Source of the DNA: Streptomyces sp. NBC_01335
GTDB lineage: Bacteria; Actinomycetota; Actinomycetes; Streptomycetales; Streptomycetaceae
Reading direction: 5' to 3'
DNA: 64,000 bases
NCBI RefSeq assembly: GCF_035953295.1
Contig: NZ_CP108370.1
Coordinates: 5,423,001-5,487,000, forward strand
Shown here piece by piece: positions 1-7,934 of the stretch (positions are counted from its first letter, which is position 1; every line of letters begins with the position of its first letter). A program made the translations under genes and the position numbers. The notes beneath the pieces were generated by a model. The model worked only from the letters and a program-made list of their open reading frames with translations. It ran no database searches and had not been told where the DNA came from.

Positions 1-14
1 CTGAGCGGGTCGCC

Positions 15-329
15 TCAGTGGGCCAGGGCGAGCAGGCCCAAGGTGGCGTCGCGGCCGTCGGTGAGCAGGTCGCGCAGCTGGAGCCGGTCCGTGTACGCGG
101 TCCCGTCCCGTACGGCGGCGAGCCCGGCCAGGGTGACCGTCCCCGTGCACAGTCCGTCGTTGTCGCAGACGAGCAGATGATCGACGCGGGCACTGATCAT
201 GACCGACAGGGCCACTTCGACGGTCATGTCGTCGCCGACCCGCGGTTCCTGAGCGTCGTCATCGGAAAGCTGGACGGCGCCGGTGGGACGAATGCGGGAG
301 AAGTGTCTGTGCGTACGTACGGGGCCCAA
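15..329 (-). CDS. CBS-domain-like small protein
   Basis: A 104-aa cytoplasmic protein. Residues about 30-90 (MTVEVALSVMISARVDHLLV, then an LCTGTVTLAGL stretch) have the spacing of a single CBS motif (beta-alpha-beta-beta with G-x-(V/L)-T). CBS domains normally bind adenosyl ligands in pairs, so a dimer would be expected. The chosen start is TTG with AGGAAGG just upstream; the ATG of MTVEV is an alternative that would trim the N-terminus. It lies 170 bp downstream of the cold-shock gene on the same strand, which suggests a functional link in cold or RNA stress. The precise role is unknown. Confidence 0.6.
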   Translation of the reverse strand: MGPVRTHRHFSRIRPTGAVQLSDDDAQEPRVGDDMTVEVALSVMISARVDHLLVCDNDGLCTGTVTLAGLAAVRDGTAYTDRLQLRDLLTDGRDATLGLLALAH

Positions 330-499
330 GAGGAACCTTCCTCGACGCGGCGCCGATCAAGGAATTCCCGTCGTGGGCGAGAAGCCACCGCGGGAATGCC
401 GAGAATGCGCCGAACGGAATGCGAAATCGGATCAGGCCTGCGGTGAATCGACTGCAACAGTGAGACGGCGGTGCCCTGCGGAGAGAAAAACCGGGCGCG

Positions 500-709
500 T
501 CACGATTGGACGGGAGCGATGTTCTCGGCCGTCGGGCCCTTCTGGGTCGGCGCGATGTCGAAGGTGACCTGCTGGCCTTCGAGCAGCTCGCGGAATCCCT
601 CGGCAGCGATGTTCGAGAAGTGGGCGAACACGTCCGGGCCGCCGTCCTCCTGCTCGATGAAGCCGAAACCCTTGGCCGCGTTGAACCATTTTACGGTGCC
701 GGATGCCAT
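500..709 (-). CDS. Cold shock protein (CspA family)
   Basis: A 69-aa single cold-shock domain that binds single-stranded RNA/DNA as an RNA chaperone. It begins [18 protein letters not shown] and contains RNP1 (KGFGFI, residues 13-18) and RNP2 (VFAHF, residues 27-31). Length matches the family (65-70 aa). The ATG at 709 is preceded by AAGGAG at an ideal distance, so the longer upstream open frame is not used. About 970 bp of non-coding sequence separate it from the divergent lon gene, leaving room for the long 5' leader typical of cold-shock genes. C-terminal MarR/DEAD partners are not present here. Confidence 0.95.
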   Translation of the reverse strand: MASGTVKWFNAAKGFGFIEQEDGGPDVFAHFSNIAAEGFRELLEGQQVTFDIAPTQKGPTAENIAPVQS

Positions 710-1137
710 GTCATATCTCCTTGGGGCATTACGCCGGAAACCGCAGTCGCATGGATGCCCGGTTGCCGCGGTGATACCCCGTCCGAAAATGACCGGAAAC
801 GCGAAAGGCGTCCTACTGTCGGAAATGTCGACGAGGGTGCTCGAAATTTTAGGGCCACGGCAACTGGTTCGACGATAGCATGCGGTAGTGGTGGGCAGGC
901 GATGTGTAATTCCACTCCGGTCGCCCGGCCGAAAACACTTCGTGCGCGGTGTGCTCAAAGCTCGCCCCGCGGGGACAGATATTGCCCCGCCGGGGGCGCA
1001 GCTCTTCGGGAAAGCGCGTCGTCGTCCACGGATGCGTCCACGGAGGCGTCCTCGGAGTTATTTCGAGGGGGTGGCGTTCGCGGAGGCCCCGGAAGGGTGC
1101 CGTGCTGTCATACGCACCTGTCCGTGGAACGCGTGGA

Positions 1138-1169
1138 GGGGCCCTGGTGCCGTACGGCACCAGGGCCCC
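1138..1169. terminator. Perfect 32-nt palindrome, possible terminator
   Basis: GGGGCCCTGGTGCCGTAC followed by its exact complement gives a 14-16 bp GC stem with the GTAC centre as loop. No U-tract follows on either strand. It could terminate csp-leader antisense or lon-divergent transcripts; its role is unclear. Confidence 0.4.
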
Positions 1170-1377
1170 GAAGGAACTGCTACACCATCCGCCGGCTTCA
1201 GTACCCTGCCGGCCTTCTTGTTCCGCACCGACTCGCGGCGGACGGCCGCGTGTGCGGACCGCCCTCGCGGTAGGTCTGGCGGCGGCCCCTGATCACCGCG
1301 GGCCGCCCGGTCCGGTCGTCAGCCCCGTCGCCTTCTTGCGTCGCTCCTGGCTCCGGGGCTCCACCACCGCACCGTGG

Positions 1378-1407
1378 TGCGTACTGCTGTCCTGCGTACT
1401 GCTGCCC
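1378..1407. repeat. 15-bp tandem direct repeat
   Basis: TGCGTACTGCTGTCC is followed directly by TGCGTACTGCTGCCC, a single mismatch. It is non-coding as far as can be seen. Confidence 0.7.
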
Positions 1408-1634
1408 GGCGGTTCGTCTCTGCCGGGCCCTGCTGTCTCTCTGGGCTACGAGAGAAACCCTAGTCACGCCGTGAAGCAATGTCTACTGTCGCCACTACAG
1501 ATTTCTTCGCCGTGTCCGGAGAGGTTTCCCGCGGTGCGGCCGCCGGGTGCACGCTCCCCCCGGCCGTGCGGTGCGGTCATCCGCCGATCGCTCAGAGCGA
1601 ACACCCCGTGGGGAACATTCAGCGGCTCACAAGC

Positions 1635-1655
1635 ATTGAGCGTGCATAGCTCAAC
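1635..1655 (+). promoter_or_regulatory. HAIR-type HspR operator upstream of lon
   Basis: The sequence reads TTGAG-N9-CTCAA (TTGAG at 1636-1640, CTCAA at 1650-1654), which fits the HAIR consensus CTTGAGT-N7-ACTCAAG bound by the heat-shock repressor HspR. It lies only 22 bp upstream of the lon ATG. Control of lon by HspR has been described in Streptomyces lividans; that it applies here is inference from the motif. Confidence 0.75.
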
Positions 1656-1676
1656 TTGACTGCCGAAGGGAAGATC

Positions 1677-4094
1677 ATGGCTACCGACACCAAGGCGTCC
1701 ACCCCGTTCGACCTGCCCGTGCTGCCGCTCGACGACGAAGTCGTGCTGCCCGGCATGGTCGTTCCTCTCGATCTTTCCGACAGCGAGGCCCGCGCCGCCG
1801 TCGAAGCCGCGCAGGCCGCCGCGGCCGAGGGCGGCAAGCCCGAGGTGCTGCTGGTGCCGCGCATCGACGGCAGATACACGGGGACCGGTGTCCTCGGCAC
1901 GGTCGAGCAGATCGGGCGGCTCTCCGACGGGGACCCCGGGGCGATCGTGCGGGCGCGTTCGCGGGTACGGATCGGCACGGGTACCACCGGCCCCGGGCGG
2001 GCCCTCTGGGTCGAGGCGACCCGGATCGACGAGCAGGTGCCCGACCCGCTGCCGGGTGCCGTCGCCGAGCTGGTCAAGGAGTACAAGGCGCTCGCCACCA
2101 GCTGGCTGAAGAAGCGGGGGGCCTGGCAGGTCGTCGACCGGGTGCAGCAGATCGACGGTGTCTCCGCGCTCGCCGACAACTCCGGTTACTCCCCCTTCCT
2201 GACCACCGCGCAGAAGGTGGAGCTGCTGGAGACCTCGGACCCGGTCGCCCGGCTGAAGCTCGCCGTGCAGTGGCTCGGTGAGCACCTCGCCGAACAGGAC
2301 GTGGCCGAGTCCATCGCCAAGGACGTCCAGGAGGGCGTCGACAAGCAGCAGCGCGAGTTCCTGCTGCGGCGCCAGCTCGACGCCGTACGCAAGGAGCTGT
2401 CGGAGCTCAACGGGGACCCGGGGGACGAGTCCGACGACTACCGCACCCGCGTCGAGGCCGCCGATCTGCCCGAGCACGTCCGCGAGGCCGCGCTCAAGGA
2501 GGTCGAGAAGCTGGAGCGGTCCTCGGACCAGAGTCCCGAGGGGTCCTGGATCCGTACCTGGCTGGACACCGTCCTGGAGCTGCCCTGGAACGAGCGGACC
2601 GAGGACGCGTACGACATCCGGGGCGCGCAGGCGACCCTCGACGCCGAGCACGCCGGACTCGGGGACGTGAAGGAGCGCATCACCGAGTACCTCGCGGTCC
2701 GCAAGCGCCGGGCCGACCGGGGCCTCGGCGTCGTCGGCGGGCGGCGCGGCGGTGCGGTGCTGGCGCTCGTCGGCCCTCCCGGGGTCGGCAAGACCTCGCT
2801 CGGGGAGTCCGTCGCGCACGCCATGGGGCGGAAGTTCGTCCGGGTGGCGCTCGGCGGTGTCCGGGACGAGGCGGAGATCCGGGGCCACCGGCGTACGTAC
2901 GTCGGGGCGCTGCCGGGGCGCATCGTCCGGGCGATCAAGGAGGCCGGCTCGATGAACCCGGTCGTGCTGCTCGACGAGATCGACAAGGTCGGCTCCGACT
3001 TCCGGGGCGACCCCGCCGCCGCCCTGCTCGAAGTGCTGGACCCGGCGCAGAACCACACCTTCCGCGACCACTACCTGGAGGTCGAACTCGACCTCAGCGA
3101 CGTGGTCTTCCTCGCCACCGCCAACGTCCTGGAGGCCATCCCGGAGGCGTTGCTCGACCGCATGGAGCTGGTCCGGCTCGACGGGTACACCGAGGACGAG
3201 AAGGTCGTCATCGCCCGCGACCACCTGCTCCCGCGCCAGCTGGAGCGGGCCGGTCTGGAGAAGGACGAGGTCGCGCTGGAGGAGTCGGCGCTGCGCAAGC
3301 TGGCCGGCGAGTACACCCGTGAGGCGGGCGTACGGAACCTGGAGAGGGCCGTCGCCCGGCTGCTGCGGAAGGTCGCGGCCCAGCACGAACTGGGCGACCG
3401 CGAGCTGCCGTTCACGGTCACCGACGCCGATCTGCGGGGGCTGATCGGGCGGCCGCACCACGTGCCCGAGTCCGCGCAGGACCCGGCCGAGCGCCGTACC
3501 GCCGTACCGGGTGTGGCGACCGGCCTCGCGGTGACCGGTGCGGGCGGCGACGTGCTCTTCGTCGAAGCCTCGCTGGCCGACCCGGAGACCGGGGCGTCCG
3601 GACTGACCCTGACCGGTCAGCTCGGCGACGTGATGAAGGAGTCCGCGCAGATCGCGCTGAGCTTCCTGCGGTCGCACGGCGCGGAGCTGGAGCTGCCGGT
3701 GGCCGATCTCAAGGACCGGGGCATCCACATCCACTTCCCGGCGGGCGCGGTCCCGAAGGACGGTCCGAGCGCCGGCATCACCATGACGACGGCGCTGGCC
3801 TCGCTGCTCTCCGGGCGGCTGGTCCGCACGGACGTGGCGATGACCGGTGAGGTCTCGCTGACCGGGCGGGTCCTGCCGATCGGCGGGCTGAAGCAGAAGC
3901 TGCTGGCGGCGCACCGGGCCGGGATCACCACCGTGGTGATCCCCAAGCGGAACGAGGCCGACCTGGACGACGTCCCGGCCGAGGTCCTGGAGAAGCTGGA
4001 GGTCCACCCGGTGACCGACGTCCGCCAGGTGCTGGAGATCGCCCTCGCCCCGGCCACCGCGGGCGCGGAGGAGAAGGTTCCGGCCGCGGCGTGA
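1677..4094 (+). CDS. lon: ATP-dependent protease Lon
   Basis: An 805-aa cytosolic AAA+ serine protease that degrades misfolded and regulatory proteins. Order: N-terminal LON substrate-binding domain (about 10-205), coiled helices, AAA+ module with Walker A GPPGVGKTS (about 366-374) and Walker B VVLLDEIDK, then the S16 protease domain. The catalytic dyad is visible as Ser698 in DGPSAG and Lys741 in GGLKQK, the same 43-residue spacing as E. coli Lon Ser679/Lys722. The ATG at 1677 follows GAAGGGAAG; the TTG at 1656 is in frame but lies at the operator. Transcription is probably released from HspR on heat shock through the adjacent HAIR dyad. Confidence 0.98.
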   Translation: MATDTKASTPFDLPVLPLDDEVVLPGMVVPLDLSDSEARAAVEAAQAAAAEGGKPEVLLVPRIDGRYTGTGVLGTVEQIGRLSDGDPGAIVRARSRVRIGTGTTGPGRALWVEATRIDEQVPDPLPGAVAELVKEYKALATSWLKKRGAWQVVDRVQQIDGVSALADNSGYSPFLTTAQKVELLETSDPVARLKLAVQWLGEHLAEQDVAESIAKDVQEGVDKQQREFLLRRQLDAVRKELSELNGDPGDESDDYRTRVEAADLPEHVREAALKEVEKLERSSDQSPEGSWIRTWLDTVLELPWNERTEDAYDIRGAQATLDAEHAGLGDVKERITEYLAVRKRRADRGLGVVGGRRGGAVLALVGPPGVGKTSLGESVAHAMGRKFVRVALGGVRDEAEIRGHRRTYVGALPGRIVRAIKEAGSMNPVVLLDEIDKVGSDFRGDPAAALLEVLDPAQNHTFRDHYLEVELDLSDVVFLATANVLEAIPEALLDRMELVRLDGYTEDEKVVIARDHLLPRQLERAGLEKDEVALEESALRKLAGEYTREAGVRNLERAVARLLRKVAAQHELGDRELPFTVTDADLRGLIGRPHHVPESAQDPAERRTAVPGVATGLAVTGAGGDVLFVEASLADPETGASGLTLTGQLGDVMKESAQIALSFLRSHGAELELPVADLKDRGIHIHFPAGAVPKDGPSAGITMTTALASLLSGRLVRTDVAMTGEVSLTGRVLPIGGLKQKLLAAHRAGITTVVIPKRNEADLDDVPAEVLEKLEVHPVTDVRQVLEIALAPATAGAEEKVPAAA

Positions 4095-4140
4095 GCGGCA
4101 CGGCGTGACGGACGTGCCGCCGCGCGCGTGACCGGTACGG

Positions 4141-4179
4141 ACGGCCCGTCGCCCCGGAGACCCCGGGGAGGCGGGCCGT
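4141..4179. terminator. Hairpin between convergent lon and deacetylase genes
   Basis: The outer arms ACGGCCCG and CGGGCCGT enclose a second stem CCCCGG/CCGGGG, forming a long GC hairpin 46 bp after the lon stop. It is probably a bidirectional terminator with no clear U-tract. Confidence 0.65.
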
Positions 4180-4233
4180 TCCCGTGCGCGGCGGGGCACC
4201 GGACAAGGTCGGCGGCCCGCGTGCGGCGGGGGA

Positions 4234-5010
4234 TCAGGGGCGGTAGATCGTGCCGGGCTCGGGCGCGGCGGGGGCCATCAGCTCGGGGACGGTCACGAAG
4301 GTGTAGCCGCGTGCCCGCAGGGCGTCGATGATGCCCGGCACGGCGGGCACGGACCCCTTGTATATGTCGTGGAGCAGGATGATGCCGTCCCGGCTCGCCT
4401 GGTCCAGGATGCGCTTCTCGATCAGCGCCGAGTCGGTGGTCGAGTAGTCCTTGGCGGTCGCGCTCCACAGGATCTGGGAGAGCCCCAGCTCCTTGCTGAT
4501 CTCCGAGACGGTGTCGTCGGTACGGCCCTGGGGCGGACGCATCAGCCGGGGCTTCTTCCCGGTGATCTTCGCTATGGCGTCCTGGGTCTTCTCCAGCTCG
4601 GCGCGTATCTCGTCCGGCTTCTTGTCCGTCAGGATCTCGTGCGACCACGTGTGGTTGGCCACTTCGTGGCCCTCGTCCGAGATCCGGCGCACGGTGTCGG
4701 GGTGCTTGAGGACGTGGTTCTTGCCCAGCAGGAAGAAGGTCGCGTGCACCTTCTTCTCCTTGAGCACGTCCAGCAGGTGCGGGGTGTCCTCGCCCGGCCC
4801 CGCGTCGAAGGTCAGCGCGATGCACTTCGCCACGCGGCAGTCCACCGGGCCGGGTTCGCCCTTCGCGTCGGCGGCCGCCTCGTCGCGCGCCGTGGCGGGG
4901 GCGGTGGTGGCCATGGAGCAGCCGCCCAGGGTGAGGGCGAGCGCGGCCCCCAGGGCGGCGGTCGACCAGGTGCGGCGCTTCGGCGTCCTTCTGAGCACGG
5001 GTGGATCCAT
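4234..5010 (-). CDS. Polysaccharide deacetylase lipoprotein (NodB domain)
   Basis: A 258-aa secreted, probably lipid-anchored carbohydrate esterase family 4 protein, likely acting on peptidoglycan or another N-acetylated glycan. The chosen ATG (5010) gives a short basic N-terminus, a hydrophobic stretch and the lipobox LGGC (about residues 28-31). The NodB domain follows with TFDAG (the usual motif is TFDDG), the zinc-ligand motif HTWSH, RPPQG and LLHD. The second Asp of the TFDD motif, normally metal-binding, is Ala here, so metal binding may differ from the textbook family. An upstream in-frame ATG would add 20 residues before the signal and is less likely. It is convergent with lon. Confidence 0.88.
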   Translation of the reverse strand: MDPPVLRRTPKRRTWSTAALGAALALTLGGCSMATTAPATARDEAAADAKGEPGPVDCRVAKCIALTFDAGPGEDTPHLLDVLKEKKVHATFFLLGKNHVLKHPDTVRRISDEGHEVANHTWSHEILTDKKPDEIRAELEKTQDAIAKITGKKPRLMRPPQGRTDDTVSEISKELGLSQILWSATAKDYSTTDSALIEKRILDQASRDGIILLHDIYKGSVPAVPGIIDALRARGYTFVTVPELMAPAAPEPGTIYRP

Positions 5011-5063
5011 CCATCGGTCGGTACGGCGCGGTACAGCCGTACGTCCGGTACGGCAGCCCGGAC

Positions 5064-5080
5064 TATACATACCGTGTATA
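5064..5080. promoter_or_regulatory. TATACA/TGTATA dyad upstream of deacetylase
   Basis: The sequence is TATACA-N5-TGTATA, overlapping the 8-bp palindrome TGTATACA, about 55 bp upstream of the deacetylase ATG. It is a rare AT-rich island in this GC-rich sequence. It looks like a GntR/TetR-class operator or promoter element; the regulator is unknown. Confidence 0.45.
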
Positions 5081-5125
5081 CAACTGGTGGATAGTGGGGG
5101 CCGGACGTCCGATGGGGCCCCTGGG

Positions 5126-5163
5126 CCGTGGTCCCGGTGACGAGTGCGTCACCGGGACCACGG
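5126..5163 (-). terminator. Terminator of GH25 gene
   Basis: A perfect 16-bp stem (CCGTGGTCCCGGTGAC and its complement) around a 6-nt loop, 30 bp downstream of the muramidase stop. There is no U-tract, as is common in Streptomyces. Confidence 0.75.
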
Positions 5164-5193
5164 GCGGGGGATCACGCCGAATGTGGCGGTAGG

Positions 5194-6033
5194 TCAGCCG
5201 TTCGCGAGGGCCTGGACGCGGTCCAGCGCGCCGTTGAACTTGTCGTGGTCGCCGACCGTCGTACCGGTCGAGGTGTACTGCCAGATCGTGTAGTAGTCCC
5301 AGCCTGCGGGGAGTGCGCCGACCGTGGTGTTGTAGCGGGCCACCCAGAGCGGGTTGGTCGCGCCGAAGCCCGCGTTGCCGCCGGTGCAGGTCGTCCACCA
5401 GCTGGTGGCCGTGTAGATCACCGCGTCCCGTCCGGTGCGCGCCTTGTAGGTGTTCACGAAGTCGCGTATCCAGGAGACCATCGCGGCCGGGGTCTTGCCG
5501 TAGCACTGGTCGCCGTACGGGTTCCACTCGATGTCCAGCACGCCCGGGAGCGTCCGGCCGTCCCGGGACCAGCCGCCGCCGTTGTCCGCGAAGTAGTTCG
5601 CCTGCACGGCGCCGGAGGTCGTGTCCGGGGTGGCGAAGTGGTACGAACCGCGGATCATCCCGACGTTGTACGAGCCCGAGTACTGCTGCGAGAACGAGGT
5701 GTTCTTGTAGTACGTCCCCTCGGTCGCCTTCACGTACGCCCACTTGACGCCGGCGCTCCACAGCGTCGACCAGGCGACGTTGCCCTGGTGCCCGCTGACG
5801 TCGACGCCCTCGGTCTGGGTCGCGGTCGTGCCGACCGGCAGGGGGCCCCGGCCGTCGTGGGCGACGACGCCCATGCCGAGCGAGGCCGTGCCGCGGGCCG
5901 GGACGGCGGCGGCCGAGGCGCCGGCGGCCGAGGCGGCACCGGGCAGGGAGAACAGGAGCGAGAGCGCGGCGAGCAGGGTGCCGGCCGGAGCGAGCAGACG
6001 GGCCGTGCGGGAACGGGATCTGTGCGCGGACAT
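5194..6033 (-). CDS. Secreted GH25 lysozyme-like muramidase
   Basis: A 279-aa secreted 1,4-beta-N-acetylmuramidase that cleaves the peptidoglycan glycan strand. The signal peptide (basic start, hydrophobic LLAALSLLFSL, cleavage near ASA-A at about 37) is followed by a linker and a GH25 TIM barrel from GVDVSGHQG (about 75) to the C-terminus. The catalytic DxE pair is visible in GVLDIEW, and the family residues YVKATEG and GSYHFA are present. Length is standard for the Streptomyces cellosyl type without an extra binding domain. It is divergent from the MarR gene, and a dyad (6113-6132) lies in its promoter region. Confidence 0.93.
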   Translation of the reverse strand: MSAHRSRSRTARLLAPAGTLLAALSLLFSLPGAASAAGASAAAVPARGTASLGMGVVAHDGRGPLPVGTTATQTEGVDVSGHQGNVAWSTLWSAGVKWAYVKATEGTYYKNTSFSQQYSGSYNVGMIRGSYHFATPDTTSGAVQANYFADNGGGWSRDGRTLPGVLDIEWNPYGDQCYGKTPAAMVSWIRDFVNTYKARTGRDAVIYTATSWWTTCTGGNAGFGATNPLWVARYNTTVGALPAGWDYYTIWQYTSTGTTVGDHDKFNGALDRVQALANG

Positions 6034-6112
6034 GGGCGTGCCTCCGTGGTTCGGTGAGGGACGGTGGGGGGAACCGCGAACCGGGGTGCGTGCGGGGCCG
6101 GGCCCCGGTGGT

Positions 6113-6132
6113 CGTGTTCTGTCACGAACATG
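6113..6132. promoter_or_regulatory. Dyad in muramidase/MarR intergenic region
   Basis: The core is TGTTC-N6-GAACA, with flanking bases extending the arms to 6 of 7 matches. Closer to the MarR gene, GGGTCC-T-GGACCC (6174-6186) is a second dyad. Either could be the operator of the adjacent MarR regulator; the assignment is inference. Confidence 0.35.
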
Positions 6133-6268
6133 ACGAGAATGACGCTACGCGCGTTGACCCGTCCTCCGGAAGAGGGTCCTGGACCCGTCTGTGGTCTACT
6201 CCTGCGAAATACTGGCCCAGCTGCGGAAAAGAACCGCGGCGGGCGAAAGTTTCAGAGGTGGAAAGCGT

Positions 6269-6766
6269 ATGAGAGGTGCCGTGGTGGAGGAGAAGGACAG
6301 CGGGACCGGGCCCGACACCGCCGCCGGGGTCCCGGCGGATCGGGCTTTCCTCGCGCTCGAACACGAACTGGCCGTGATCCTGCGGCGGGCGCGCGCCACT
6401 TCCGGCGAGATGGCCCGCGAGGTCCACCCCGAACTGGAGTCCGCCGCCTACGGCTTGCTCGTACGCCTGGAATCCGCCGGGCAGCAGCGGGCCACCGAGC
6501 TCGCGGCCTGGTTCGGGGTCGGCAAAGCCACCATGAGCCGTCAACTGCGCGCCCTGGAGGATCTCGGTCTGGTGAACCGTGAACCGGACCCCGAGGACGG
6601 CCGCGCCTCGCTCGTCCACCTCACCGAGGAGGGGCTCGCCCGGTTCCGCCACGTCCGTGACGCCCGGCGGGCCCGCTACGTCCGCAAGCTCGCCGACTGG
6701 GACCGCGCCGAGGTCGCCGAACTCGCGCGCCTGCTGCACCAGTTCAACGCGCGCGCCGAAGGCTGA
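6269..6766 (+). CDS. MarR family transcriptional regulator
   Basis: A 165-aa winged-helix repressor-type protein. After a variable N-terminus, residues about 25-160 show the MarR fold: dimerisation helix, recognition helix around ATELAAWFGVGKATMSRQLRALEDLGLV, and wing NREPDPEDGRASLVHLTEEG. The ATG at 6269 has GAGGTGG about 8 bp upstream; an in-frame GTG at 6191 would add 26 residues without a better ribosome site. It is divergent from the muramidase gene. No dedicated target enzyme adjoins it, so its ligand is unknown. Confidence 0.9.
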   Translation: MRGAVVEEKDSGTGPDTAAGVPADRAFLALEHELAVILRRARATSGEMAREVHPELESAAYGLLVRLESAGQQRATELAAWFGVGKATMSRQLRALEDLGLVNREPDPEDGRASLVHLTEEGLARFRHVRDARRARYVRKLADWDRAEVAELARLLHQFNARAEG

Positions 6767-6795
6767 CGGTGCCGGGCGGCGCCCCTTCGTCGCGC

Positions 6796-7581
6796 TCAGA
6801 ACTCCACCAGGACCGCCGTGGCGTCGTCGTGCCGCTTGCCCCGGCCCAGGTGGACCCGGTCGGTGTCGGCCCGCTCGCGTTCCCGTACGCGGTCGATGAG
6901 GCGCTGGGGTCCCGCCGAGCGCAGCACCCCCAACGCGTCGCGCCAGTCGCCCTCCTGGAACACCTCGGTCCAGCGGCTCGCCCCGTCCGTCAGGGCGGCC
7001 AGCGCGCGTACCTCCCCGAGCGGCAGCCCGCCGGTCACCGCGCGCGACGCGACGGCGGGATCGGCGGCGGCGGTGAAGAACCCGCCCTCCTTGTTCCGGG
7101 CCAGCGAGTCCGTCAGCTCCATGGACGAGAGCATCCCCGGCGGCAGCCGGTCGAGCCGGTCGTCGATCACCGCGCGTACGCTCCCGTCGAGAAGCTCCAG
7201 CAGCAGGGCCGAATCGGAGAGCACCAGGTACTCGATCGCCGCCTCGTCCCAGCGGACCAGGACGACGGTTGCCTGAGGCGTCCTTACGTGAGAAAGGTCA
7301 CAGGGGGCGCGATGGGCGTCCGCGGTGCGCCCGATGGACTCCGCGAGGACCTCCTCCAGAGTCAGATCCGGGCGTGAAGCGGACAGTTCGGCCAGCGCTC
7401 CGCCCAGCCGCGAGGTGAACCACGGCACCGAGTGCACACAACCGTCATCACCCGGAGGGGGAGTCACCCCGTCCAGCAGGACCAGGCACCCGCCCTGGCC
7501 GGACGCGGGGAGGGCGGCCATGACCCAATCCTCGTTGGGGCGTTCGGGGCTGCCGGGCGTACCGGCGAGTTCGATGCGCAT
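6796..7581 (-). CDS. PP2C-like Ser/Thr phosphatase domain protein
   Basis: A 261-aa cytoplasmic protein resembling the bacterial PP2C/SpoIIE fold. Metal-binding landmarks are recognisable: PERPNEDWV near residue 20 (equivalent to the xED of motif 1), LVLLDGVTP (DG motif), ALTDGASRW (DG) and KRHDDATAVLV (DD). It probably dephosphorylates Ser/Thr or senses phosphorylated partners; the substrate is unknown. The ATG at 7581 lacks an obvious ribosome site, so leaderless translation or the upstream GTG (7608) are alternatives. It is divergent from the conservon. Confidence 0.75.
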   Translation of the reverse strand: MRIELAGTPGSPERPNEDWVMAALPASGQGGCLVLLDGVTPPPGDDGCVHSVPWFTSRLGGALAELSASRPDLTLEEVLAESIGRTADAHRAPCDLSHVRTPQATVVLVRWDEAAIEYLVLSDSALLLELLDGSVRAVIDDRLDRLPPGMLSSMELTDSLARNKEGGFFTAAADPAVASRAVTGGLPLGEVRALAALTDGASRWTEVFQEGDWRDALGVLRSAGPQRLIDRVRERERADTDRVHLGRGKRHDDATAVLVEF

Positions 7582-7934
7582 GGCAGCCAGTCTGCACGAC
7601 GCCTTCACACCGCCTGCACGCCGCGCATGTCACCGTGTACCAGCAGGTCAGGCCGGGCCCCACGGGCGGCGGCGGCGGCACCGGCGGGGTGCGGGCGGGC
7701 ATCCTGCCAAAGCCCGCGCGGAAGGTCCACCCGGCGTCCGACGTATGGGGAGTGGCCGCGCGGGGGAGACTTGTTCGCCCGCTCACGAGTGATGTTCACT
7801 CGTTCGAGTGGCGGAGCGGTCGATGCGCATCCCCCTCCCAAAAGGGCTGGAATGGTCAGAAGCTGGACCAGTTGCAGGGGAGGGCGCGCACGTGACGTTG
7901 CGTCACTTCTGCTTCATGGGCGGACGAGTCAAGA
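7582..7934. other. Intergenic region upstream of the conservon
   Basis: 353 bp without a supported gene. It holds the 19-bp dyad at 7785-7803 and presumably the promoter of cvnA. Confidence 0.6.
7785..7803. promoter_or_regulatory. Perfect 19-bp dyad upstream of cvnA
   Basis: The sequence is ACGAGTGA-TGT-TCACTCGT, followed by another half-site-like TTCGAGTGG. It lies about 130 bp upstream of the histidine kinase gene. It is a strong operator candidate; the cognate regulator cannot be named from sequence. Confidence 0.6.

Larger units (their letters stand above)
710..1676. other. Long intergenic region between csp and lon
   Basis: There is no convincing gene in 967 bp between divergent csp and lon. 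It contains a perfect 32-nt palindrome (1138-1169), a 15-bp tandem direct repeat (1378-1407) and, next to lon, a HAIR-type dyad (1635-1655). The open frames here lack good start sites and have Arg/Pro-rich shadow compositions. Confidence 0.6.

Noticed and set aside
1198..1479. 93-aa minus-strand frame upstream of lon (with QQYAGQQYA)
   Set aside because: No ribosome site or family; it is explained by the 15-bp tandem repeat.
1464..4199. 911-aa frame opposite lon
   Set aside because: Antisense shadow of lon; its composition follows from GC-skewed codons.
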